A stretch of DNA of 64,000 nucleotides, from positions 7,989,001 through 8,053,000 of the forward strand of contig NZ_CP088156.1 in NCBI RefSeq assembly GCF_021088345.1. The letters run 5' to 3'. The notes under the pieces are model-generated. The model did no database searches, was not told where the DNA came from, and worked only from the letters and a program-made list of their open reading frames with translations. Source of the stretch: Bradyrhizobium ontarionense. Its GTDB lineage: Bacteria > Pseudomonadota > Alphaproteobacteria > Rhizobiales > Xanthobacteraceae. The stretch's first letter is position 1. Each line of letters begins with the position of its first letter. This document shows positions 43,712-51,511 of the stretch, piece after piece. A program made the translations under genes and the position numbers.

Positions 43712-44244
43712 GCCGCGGCATCCTGCAGCGTTGCGACGCGCCGGACCAGCTCCGCCTGATAGGCCTTGGCCTTGGCGGCGTCGCTGTCCTCGGGGGCGAA
43801 ATCGGCAAACACGGTCGCTGTCGGGCGGAACGGACCGTTGGTGATTTCGTGCACGATCAGGAGGTCGCTGCGGATGATCAGCGTATGGAAGAACGCGTTC
43901 GACATCCGGTAATAGAACGGACGATGACCGCCGGGCGGTCCCAGTTCGACCACACGCTCGATCTCGCCGTCGTCGTTGAACACGACGATATCGACTTCGC
44001 CCTCGACGATGTGGAAGGCCTCGCTCTTGCCCGGATGCTTGTGCGGCCGGATGTAGGAGCTCGGGTCGATCGCGATGATCATCTCGTGGAGCGCGTCGTC
44101 GCCGTCCGGGTGGGCATTGATGCGGGCTCGGCGCTTGGGGCTCGCCGCGACGGCGGCCTTGAGCGTGCTGATCTCCGCTGGTCCGACCGCAGCGATGGGG
44201 CCCTCGGCCAGGAACACCTCGGGGGACTTCTGAACGAGGCTCAT
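43708..44244 (-). CDS. WbuC-type cupin protein
   Basis: A 178-residue cupin of the WbuC family found in O-antigen clusters. The metal site is visible in SYIRPHKHPGKSEAFHIVEGEVDIVVFN, with HxH, E and later H in NAFFHTLIIRSD. The upstream RARINAHPDGDDALHEMIIAI is a WbuC hallmark. Its biochemical role in O-chain synthesis is not established; isomerase or epimerase action on a keto sugar is a possibility. It overlaps both neighbours by four bases. Confidence 0.83.
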   Translation of the reverse strand: MSLVQKSPEVFLAEGPIAAVGPAEISTLKAAVAASPKRRARINAHPDGDDALHEMIIAIDPSSYIRPHKHPGKSEAFHIVEGEVDIVVFNDDGEIERVVELGPPGGHRPFYYRMSNAFFHTLIIRSDLLIVHEITNGPFRPTATVFADFAPEDSDAAKAKAYQAELVRRVATLQDAAA

Positions 44245-45446
44245 GAAGCGGGATCCTTCGTGATTGCGTTGTCGAGCGCAGCATAGATGGAGTGGAACGT
44301 CACTCCGCGCGCGGCGAGCGGGGCGAGCTTGTCGCGCACCTTGCCTTCGATGTGGGGTGCCACGGCGAACAGGCAGGTGGTGATCGCCTCGTCCGCCAGC
44401 AGACGCTCCGATCCTACCACGGGGACGCGGAATCCCGGTGGGAAAAAGCCGGCCTTGTCGGGGTCATCGTCGACGGCCAGGGCGATCGTGTCGGCTATGC
44501 CGAAGGCGTTTGCGAACATGATGGCGTGATGGCCGATGCCGAACAGCGCGATGCGGTTTCGGTCGGGACCGGCGAGGGCTGCGAACTGCTCACGCAGGCG
44601 CGCGCGGGTCTTGGCGAAACCGTCGCGATAGGGCTGGAACAGGCCGGAAGGACCCTGAGCCGCCATCGAGGTGGGTCCGTCAGCCGCCTCGAGGACGGCG
44701 ACCAGCGCGTCTTCCAGTACCCCTGGGTAGCGCAACACAGCCAGCACGCGATAGCCGCTCATCTCGGCGAGCCGTCGCAGCGTGTCGTCGACAAAGTAGC
44801 AGCTGTGCTCTTCCCACAGGAAGCAGTAGTCGCGCGCGGCCAGGAATTTGCTGCTGTCGGGAACCTCGATCAGCAGCAGGCCCTTCGCATCCAGCAACGG
44901 CCTGAGGGCCTGCAATGCAGCCAAAGGTTCGGAGGTATGCTCGATCAGATAGCGACAGGAGACGATGTCGAAGGCGCCCCGCTGGACCGCTTGCGCCGAC
45001 AGGTGTGCCGCGTTGAGGCGAGCCTGCCAAGTCTCGAGGTACGGGTAGCGGCCTGGAGTTCCGCTCGCATCCATATCTAGTTCGGCGACATCCAGGCCCT
45101 TGCCGACAAGTCGGGTCAGGAGTGGCTGCTCGAACGGGCCGGTGCCGAGCGCCCGCCTTGCATGCGGTCGCAGGGCGACGAGTTGTTCGACCAGTGCATC
45201 CAGATGGCCCTCCGGCTCGCGGTAACGGATCCACGGCACGGCCGGAACAAGGGCTTCGGGAGGCGGGGCGTCGCGGAGCTGAATGAGCTGGCAACTGGCG
45301 CACTCGACGATGTCGAGGTTGGTCCGGCCTTCGACATGACCGTCAAGCGTGAAGCGGTTGCAGACGGGGAGGCCACCGAGCGAAAGAGCTTGCGAGTTGA
45401 TCGGCTGACCGCACAACCTGCAGCCGAACGATGATCTGGTGTGCAT
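44241..45446 (-). CDS. Zinc-finger methyltransferase-like protein of the C-methyltransferase group
   Basis: A 401-residue protein with the same layout as the gene at 41637: N-terminal CRLCG and CASCQLIQL pairs, a middle domain, and a C-terminal Rossmann-like domain (IALFGIGHHAIMFANAFG). The middle domain keeps FDIVSCRYLIEHTSEPLAALQAL and LLIEVPDSSKF but its SAM loop is reduced to ALGTGPFEQPLL. It also has EEHSCYFVDDTLRRL where the YHEHxS motif is expected. It may therefore bind a different ligand or act as a partner. It is the first gene of the operon, with a 420-bp gap upstream. Confidence 0.75.
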   Translation of the reverse strand: MHTRSSFGCRLCGQPINSQALSLGGLPVCNRFTLDGHVEGRTNLDIVECASCQLIQLRDAPPPEALVPAVPWIRYREPEGHLDALVEQLVALRPHARRALGTGPFEQPLLTRLVGKGLDVAELDMDASGTPGRYPYLETWQARLNAAHLSAQAVQRGAFDIVSCRYLIEHTSEPLAALQALRPLLDAKGLLLIEVPDSSKFLAARDYCFLWEEHSCYFVDDTLRRLAEMSGYRVLAVLRYPGVLEDALVAVLEAADGPTSMAAQGPSGLFQPYRDGFAKTRARLREQFAALAGPDRNRIALFGIGHHAIMFANAFGIADTIALAVDDDPDKAGFFPPGFRVPVVGSERLLADEAITTCLFAVAPHIEGKVRDKLAPLAARGVTFHSIYAALDNAITKDPAS

Positions 45447-45868
45447 ATCGGTTCAGCTGGATCGCATCGAGCAAGGGCGCACGCATGGTCGCCACCGCAT
45501 TCGGCGGCTGGTCGCGCAAAGGGATGTTGCCATTCAGAGACAACCGCAATAGCAGTGTACCTGGAAACAATACAACGTAAAATGTTGACCCTGCAACAGA
45601 TCCGAGAGGGCCGCCAGGCAGGACTTGAAACCCGTGTCGTTCGTAACGGCCATGCTTGCGGCACGTTATTTGCGGTGTGCTGCAAGGGCCCGACGCGAGA
45701 AGGGCGCCCGGACGCCTTCGTCACTCGAATTGGAACGGAGACCTACGAACTTTCCTGAACCGATTTTGCAGGTTCGATTCGGCGACAGATGGTACATACG
45801 ATATTGGCTGGCTTTGGGCGGCTGGTCTTCCGTCACGACATTTGGCGGTGATAAGAGGGGGCACCTGC
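45447..45868. other. Divergent intergenic region
   Basis: About 420 bp between the divergent methyltransferase-like gene and a small membrane protein gene. It is lower in G+C than its surroundings, especially 45540-45600 and 45780-45850. It should hold the promoter of the 45446-41637 operon, but no convincing -35/-10 pair was found. A weak 58-residue open frame (45582-45758, plus strand, no clear ribosome-binding site) is listed separately. Confidence 0.5.
45582..45758 (+). CDS. Possible small ORF, 58 residues
   Basis: The frame begins at ATG 45582 (MLTLQQIREGRQAGLETRVV) and ends at a TGA before 45759. The composition is plausible for a soluble basic protein with three cysteines (HACGTLFAVCCKG), but there is no ribosome-binding site and no family is recognised. 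It may be a chance frame. Confidence 0.2.
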   Translation: MLTLQQIREGRQAGLETRVVRNGHACGTLFAVCCKGPTREGRPDAFVTRIGTETYELS

Positions 45869-46147
45869 GTGAGAAATATGGTTCTGGTTCTACGGACAAC
45901 CCTGCGTATTGTCTGCGTGAGCACCGTCTGCTTCTCTGTTTTTTTGGCGTTAGGCGCGGGATTCATCAACTCTGCCCTGGCCGGACTTACGGCTTTGGTT
46001 TTCATGTCGGTCGGGCTGGGCCAGATCGTGCTCGAGCAGCTCGCCCTGTGGTCTACGATTCTGCTGATTGTCGACCGGGCGGGCCTGTTACCGATCGCCG
46101 AGTGGATTCATGGGATCATCGCAATCATTGGTCGCGGGATGACTTGA
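45869..46147 (+). CDS. Small membrane protein of unknown function
   Basis: A 92-residue protein dominated by hydrophobic segments: IVCVSTVCFSVFLALGAGF, LAGLTALVFMSVGLGQIVL and LWSTILLIVDRAGLLPIAEW. The GTG at 45869 is chosen because AGAGGGG stands about seven bases upstream; the ATG at 45878 is the alternative. No family is recognised. It lies 178 bp before a TIGR04372 glycosyltransferase gene on the same strand and could be a membrane accessory to it, though this rests on position only. Confidence 0.45.
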   Translation: MRNMVLVLRTTLRIVCVSTVCFSVFLALGAGFINSALAGLTALVFMSVGLGQIVLEQLALWSTILLIVDRAGLLPIAEWIHGIIAIIGRGMT

Positions 46148-46325
46148 CGGCCCGATAGACCGGCCGTCCGTATTGCAAATCATCAATTCGAAACGTCATG
46201 GATAACGAGCGGCATAGCCTTCCTGATGTGGTGTACTCCCGGTCTGCCGCAGGAGCGCAAGGGTGTTCAAGGGTGTTTGAGGATGCGGGCCCGGCCGCGA
46301 GCCCGCGACAGAGTTGGGGTAACCG

Positions 46326-48434
46326 ATGCAGCACTTCAAGGCGTCGTTCGATTTTCTGAGGCCGAGGCGCAGACGCGGATTTGTCAGGCTGTTGGCCACG
46401 CCAGAGACTCTGTTCGCCGGACTTTCGCGTTCGAGAGAGCTGTCCCTGCTGCAGCCGCAGCGATGGGCACGTATCCTGATCGCCTCGGCCGCCAAGCTCC
46501 TGAATCTGCTGCCGTCTCGTCTGGCCTTCCTGATCCTCATCTCCTTCGAGATCGGGCAACTTCGGGGCCGGCGTCTGCTCGAACGAGCCTATCAGGTCCA
46601 TGTGACGTCTCGGCTGGCGCAGAACCCTGATCAGCAATTTTCGGGATGGCTGAGACGGTACTTTCCGGTCGAATCGGCCGAGCTTCTGCTTCGGATCGGA
46701 GCCAATCGTGAAGCGTATGATCTGGTCGTGCAGGATCGGCTCGCGACCCGGTCGCTGGACCTGGCGAACATGATGGTTCGCTCGCTCTTCGAGCTTGGAG
46801 AGTTCGATAAAGCGCACCGGCTGGCCTCGACGCTGACTCTGCGTGCAGGATCGGAACTGGAGTGTCATCTCGCTTTTCTCAAGGCGATGCTCGAGATCAT
46901 GGCGGGCAATGAGGCCGGAGCGATTGAAAGCGTTTCAGACGCATGCCGTGGCGTTCCCGACTACATGCGTCCCCATCAGAACATGGCGTCGCGGCCAGAG
47001 CAGAACTACCATCCCAATCCTCTCGACTTTGCCTGCGGCCCCGCGGGCAGGCTATTCGATCTTTGCAACTTCACGGGGCAGCGCGTGACTCACGTCGGGC
47101 GGGGCGATCTCGGCATCGGGCTGTTTGCCCGGGCGCTTGCGGCGCAGGCGGAACTGCGCAGCAAGGGGGCGCCAGCAGTGTCGGCGGAAGTCACCCACCT
47201 GCTCGGCAGGCTCGGTATCCCGCTGGATCAGTTGCGGGTCCTTCCGGAGGAATGGACGACCCAGATCGGTCACCTCGGCATGCTCGATATCCTGTTCCGA
47301 ATGCGCGACCTGGGGTGGTGGTCGGGAAAGCCGCTGATCGTCGTGCGACCGAACTTCGTTGCCAACAGGACGTTTTTCCGGCTGTTCGAAAGGTATGCCG
47401 ACGTCGTGGTGATCGGAGAGACCGTGTCCCGCGCGGTCGGCGAAGAGCTTCTGTCTTTGCAGCGCTGGTACGGCATGAACTTCAATGTATTTCAACTGCC
47501 GGATGGCAAGGTCGTGCCATGGCAGGAGGCCGGGGCGCTTGCCATCGTGCAGTGGGAGAAGGAAGGCCGGGGCCATCCCTTGCGCGACGAATATGATCGC
47601 ATCTTCGGATCGACGCCAAAGGTGCAGAACGATTTCCGGCGGATGCGCGAAGCCTGGGGCATGAAGCCGGACGACTGGTATGTGTGCCTGCACACCCGCG
47701 ATGCCGCGCACTATTCCGAGGTCGATGGCACCGGGCAGACGCATCGCAACTCGCCGATCGAGACCTACCTCGATGCGATCCGCTCGATCACCGGCCAGGG
47801 TGGCTGGGTCATCAAGCTCGGTGGTCCGAATTCGCCCAGGCTTCCGCCGCTCGACCGCGCGATAGATTACCCGCTGAGCGACTTCCGCTCCGAATTGATG
47901 GACATCTGTCTCATTCGGAACGCAAGGGCGTTCATCGGCACGACATCGGGATTGACGAACGTTGCGATCAGCTTCGGTGTTCCAAGCGCGCTCGTCAATT
48001 GCATCACAACGGATCCACAGTTGTGGAACAGCGACGTTCGTTTCGCGCTCAAGCCGGTGCGTCTGGCCGATGGAACGATGCTGACCCAGGCGCAGCTGAC
48101 GTCGACTCCCTGGCGCTGGCGCTTGTTCGATGCCGGTGTCCTCTGTCGCAACGGCGCCCAGCCGCAGAACAACACGTCGGACGAAGTCCGCGCCGTCGCA
48201 GCGGAGGTGGTCGACCTGGCATGCGGACGTTCGGCGAATGATGACCCGCAACTTCTGTCGCGGTGGAGGAAGCAGCTTCCGACCTCGCATTGTTATGGGA
48301 CCAGCAGCATCAGCACCTACTATCTGGGGAAATACGAAGGTGTGTTCTTGGCGCAAGGATCGAGTTCGCGGCCGACAAACCTCATCGATAACGATACCCG
48401 GATGACGTCAGATGCGTCGACGGGCGCCTGCTGA
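46326..48434 (+). CDS. TIGR04372-type glycosyltransferase (paralogue B)
   Basis: A 702-residue protein. The N-terminal ~280 residues are helical with TPR-like repeats (MVRSLFELGEFDKAHRLAST). The C-terminal transferase half has WTTQIGHLGMLDILFRMRDLGWW, then WYVCLHTRDAAHYSEV with the HxR element, YLDAIRSITGQGGWVIKLGG, and FIGTTSGLTNVAISFGVPSALVNC. These blocks line up with paralogue C at 48606 and more loosely with paralogue A at 36629. GGGGTAA precedes the ATG. It is a monocistronic plus-strand gene facing paralogue C. The acceptor and donor sugars are unknown. The C-terminal 20 residues are unrelated to the paralogues. Confidence 0.75.
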   Translation: MQHFKASFDFLRPRRRRGFVRLLATPETLFAGLSRSRELSLLQPQRWARILIASAAKLLNLLPSRLAFLILISFEIGQLRGRRLLERAYQVHVTSRLAQNPDQQFSGWLRRYFPVESAELLLRIGANREAYDLVVQDRLATRSLDLANMMVRSLFELGEFDKAHRLASTLTLRAGSELECHLAFLKAMLEIMAGNEAGAIESVSDACRGVPDYMRPHQNMASRPEQNYHPNPLDFACGPAGRLFDLCNFTGQRVTHVGRGDLGIGLFARALAAQAELRSKGAPAVSAEVTHLLGRLGIPLDQLRVLPEEWTTQIGHLGMLDILFRMRDLGWWSGKPLIVVRPNFVANRTFFRLFERYADVVVIGETVSRAVGEELLSLQRWYGMNFNVFQLPDGKVVPWQEAGALAIVQWEKEGRGHPLRDEYDRIFGSTPKVQNDFRRMREAWGMKPDDWYVCLHTRDAAHYSEVDGTGQTHRNSPIETYLDAIRSITGQGGWVIKLGGPNSPRLPPLDRAIDYPLSDFRSELMDICLIRNARAFIGTTSGLTNVAISFGVPSALVNCITTDPQLWNSDVRFALKPVRLADGTMLTQAQLTSTPWRWRLFDAGVLCRNGAQPQNNTSDEVRAVAAEVVDLACGRSANDDPQLLSRWRKQLPTSHCYGTSSISTYYLGKYEGVFLAQGSSSRPTNLIDNDTRMTSDASTGAC

Positions 48435-48605
48435 GTTGCGACCTCACGACGCTCCGATGATGAAGGTTGAGGATAAAAGTCGAGGATGAGCCGCGCTCAC
48501 CAGGCCCGTTCCGGCCGTCAGTCTAGGCGGCGTCGGCCTTGATGATGGCAAGGCTCGGCGACGGCAGGCGACGACTGCACGATCCCGATCATAGCGCATC
48601 GTTTG

Positions 48606-50744
48606 TCATGGTTCCCTCAGCAGGTTTCGCGCGTATTTCTCCAAGAAATACCTGCTCGGCCGCGAACTGCCGAAGAAGCCGGGTACCTGGACGTGGTGCT
48701 CCCAGCTGTTGTCGACGCCAGGGGCAGGTCCCTTCCGCCGGGGATCGGAGATCTCGAGGACCTCGCGCACGGTTTCCAGAATTTCGTCCGAGCTGCTCTC
48801 GCTCACGACGAGCTCGGCACGGGCCATGGATTCGTGTGTCGGGTAGGCCCAACGATACCGTTCCGAGGTCCACTCGCTGAGTGAAAGCATCCGGCCGTCC
48901 GTCCTGTGCACGGGCTTCAGCGCGAAGCGGGTGTCGGTCGACCACAACAGGCCGATCGAGCTCAACGCATTCACCATTGCGGTCGGGATGCCGAAGCTGC
49001 TTGCCACATAGGCAAAGCCGGAGGTTGTTCCGATGAACATGCGGGCGCGGCGCATCAGATGGATGTCCATCTCGGGGAACTGATCGTCGCTGCGGGCGTA
49101 GTCGACCACACGTTCCATCTTCGGAAACGGCGGCACCCTGCGGCCGCCCATCCGCACGACCCATCCGCCGCATTCGGTGATGTGACGCGCCGCATCGAGA
49201 TAGGTCGCGAGCGATGCGTTGCGGATGGATTCGCCGACCCCCTCGGTATCATTCCGGGTATGGGCGTCCCGTACGTGCAGGCAGACGAACCAATCGCCGT
49301 CGGCCATGCCCCATCTGCGCCGGTAATCCTGGTAGGTCTGCTCGACGCGATTGTCGGCGAGCAGGCGGCGGTCGTAGATGTCGCGCAGCGGAAAGGTTCG
49401 TTGCCGGCTTTCCCACTGCTTGAGCGCCAGCGATCCCGCATCGTTCCAGTACACCGCCCGTCCGTCCTCGAAGCGGAATGCCTGGTGCGAATCGCCGATG
49501 AACGGCGTCAGGCTGGCGAGTTCGTGCCATACTCCCGCACTGACATTCTCGCCCAATGTGAACGTCGGACAGATGTCCGAGAACAGCGACAGGAATGGCT
49601 TGTTGGCGATCCGGTCCTTGTAGGCCAGCAGCAGCGGCTGGCCCTGCCACCAGCCCATATCCCGCATCATCAGATGAACGTTGAGGTGGCCGTTGTGGCC
49701 GATCAGCGCGCTCCAGTCCGGAGAGAGAAGCTTGACCTCCGGCAGATCGGTGTCGAGCTTCTTGAGGATGGCCTTGAGCTGAGCGCTAGGAGCCGGCAGA
49801 TGGCGGCGAAGCCGCCGCTGTGTGTCGGTCAGGTTGATGTAGACCTGCGGGACGTGAAAGCCCTCGCCGCTGTGATATGTCGTCAGCAGCAGGTTGCGAT
49901 AGGCGTAGAACAGGTTGATCTCCGACAACACCTTCCGCTGTGGATGGTCGGCGGGAAACCTTTCCCAATATTGGCCCTGGTCCTCGCGGGCGGTGAGGAT
50001 ATCGTCGTGCCTGGGAAGGTCGAGCTGGCTGACGAGGGTCTCGATCAGTTCCTTGTCGCAGAAGTATTCGGGGATGTAGCGGTCGAGGGGGGCTTCGAAC
50101 GGTATGGGATCGCCGTCCCTGCGTGCATCGTTTTGCTTTCCTTCGAAGCTCGTCTGCTCGAAACGGAAGTTCCGATGCTCCAGCATGATGTTGATCAGCT
50201 CGGCAAACCGGCGCAGGTGCTGCGGGGGAAGCGCGGTCCAATTGATCGTGTGGGCCTGCGCCAGCAACTCCATGAAATAGCCGGACGTCAGCTTCTTCGT
50301 CAGCCTGCCGATCGCCTCCATGAACTCGTCGTCGACCCTTTCCCAGTCGATGTTGGGAAACAGCTCCAGAACGCGCTTTTCCTTGTCGCACATGAGAAGG
50401 AAAAGGATCAGCTCGTTACAGTACTGATCCGAGCGCGGACTGGCGAGCACCCATTGCATCTCCTTGTCCAGATCGGGACCGCAGAAATATCGAAACTGCC
50501 GGTCGAACTCATGGCGGCGTGCATGGCGGTGGAAAATGATCGCGACCATGAATGCCTGCTTGAACGTCAACAGCGCAAAAAACAGGTCCTTTAGCGACTC
50601 CGCGCGTTGGCCCACTGCATTGAGGTACCAGGCGATCGCCTTGACGACATGCACCGCCAAATTCCACTGCAATGACCGCAGGAGACCGCGCTGACGTGGC
50701 GCGGGATGCCCGGCCGGAGTTGGATGAACGGACTCGAAGGACAT
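48606..50744 (-). CDS. TIGR04372-type glycosyltransferase (paralogue C)
   Basis: A 712-residue protein. The N-terminus has a membrane-associated helix-rich stretch (LKDLFFALLTFKQAFMVAIIF) and a long helical region. The C-terminal half has WSALIGHNGHLNVHLMMRDMGWWQGQPLLL, the HxR element WFVCLHVRDAHTRND, YLDAARHITECGGWVVRMGG and MFIGTTSGFAYVASSFGIPTAMVN. The end RPSRYFLEKYARNLL matches the remnant at 51005-51511. No strong ribosome-binding site precedes the ATG. The gene is convergent with paralogue B. It should act in the cytoplasm on a surface glycan; the specificity is unknown. Confidence 0.75.
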   Translation of the reverse strand: MSFESVHPTPAGHPAPRQRGLLRSLQWNLAVHVVKAIAWYLNAVGQRAESLKDLFFALLTFKQAFMVAIIFHRHARRHEFDRQFRYFCGPDLDKEMQWVLASPRSDQYCNELILFLLMCDKEKRVLELFPNIDWERVDDEFMEAIGRLTKKLTSGYFMELLAQAHTINWTALPPQHLRRFAELINIMLEHRNFRFEQTSFEGKQNDARRDGDPIPFEAPLDRYIPEYFCDKELIETLVSQLDLPRHDDILTAREDQGQYWERFPADHPQRKVLSEINLFYAYRNLLLTTYHSGEGFHVPQVYINLTDTQRRLRRHLPAPSAQLKAILKKLDTDLPEVKLLSPDWSALIGHNGHLNVHLMMRDMGWWQGQPLLLAYKDRIANKPFLSLFSDICPTFTLGENVSAGVWHELASLTPFIGDSHQAFRFEDGRAVYWNDAGSLALKQWESRQRTFPLRDIYDRRLLADNRVEQTYQDYRRRWGMADGDWFVCLHVRDAHTRNDTEGVGESIRNASLATYLDAARHITECGGWVVRMGGRRVPPFPKMERVVDYARSDDQFPEMDIHLMRRARMFIGTTSGFAYVASSFGIPTAMVNALSSIGLLWSTDTRFALKPVHRTDGRMLSLSEWTSERYRWAYPTHESMARAELVVSESSSDEILETVREVLEISDPRRKGPAPGVDNSWEHHVQVPGFFGSSRPSRYFLEKYARNLLREP

Positions 50745-51004
50745 TCTGGAGCCCCATGCCCGACCGCGACTGGTGCGCAGCTTATGAAGATGCTGCTCTC
50801 CGAATATAGCGGTATTCAGCTTGTCGCAAGCTGTTGGACGACTGTGTGCGGCCAGGTGCGAGAGACGGATCGGTGTAGAGCCTTGGCCGGCCGGTCCGCG
50901 CCGAGACGCGTCGGCTCCGCGGTGATCTCGGTTCGTTCGACATCGCCGCTCTTGTCAATGGGCCGGCCAAAAGATAGCCTTCTCGGGCATCTTGCGAGTT
51001 ATGA

Positions 51005-51511
51005 TTGGCTTGGGGACGTCATGCGGATTGCGTGGCCTCGCAGCTGTGGGAGCGCCGCGCGCGCATGTTCATCGGCACGACTGCGGACTTTGCCGATGTC
51101 GCGAGCGGCTTCGGCGTTCGGACGATAATCGTGAGCGGCGCGAGTTTGGCAGCGCGGTCGCGTGCCGAAATACACCTGCTGCCGGCTGAAATCTCCCCGC
51201 GCGCGGGAGCGCCGCACGGGCTCGCCGAGCGACGTGAGCGATCCAACACCAGGACACGTCCGACCGACGAGATCGTCACGAATGGCGGCCTCGCCGCGAG
51301 CGGTGGCAGGGGCTGCGACGTCCTGGAGGCCACCAAAGAGGTACCGGCCCGCGGCCCCGGCGCGCTGCCCGCCATCAGGCGGGTCGGTGAGGTCCGGGAA
51401 AAACGTGTGAATATCTCTGGGTTTGCGGTCGACTGGCGACCTCACCGCTACTTCGTCGAAGCGTATTCGGCTCTTCTGTCGGACCCTTCCTGGAGTGAAC
51501 CGAGCCGATGA
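51005..51511 (+). pseudogene. C-terminal remnant of a TIGR04372 glycosyltransferase
   Basis: A 168-codon open frame whose beginning (ERRARMFIGTTADFADVASGFG) aligns with RRARMFIGTTSGFAYVASSFG near the C-terminus of the product at 48606. Its end (FAVDWRPHRYFVEAYSALL) aligns with FGSSRPSRYFLEKYARNLL. The first ~530 residues of the family, including the HxR element, are absent, and the middle is poorly conserved, as expected after frame or base decay. The invariant FIGTTSG is altered to FIGTTAD. The stop overlaps the start of the acyltransferase gene (ATGA), a fossil of an earlier operon. Confidence 0.72.
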
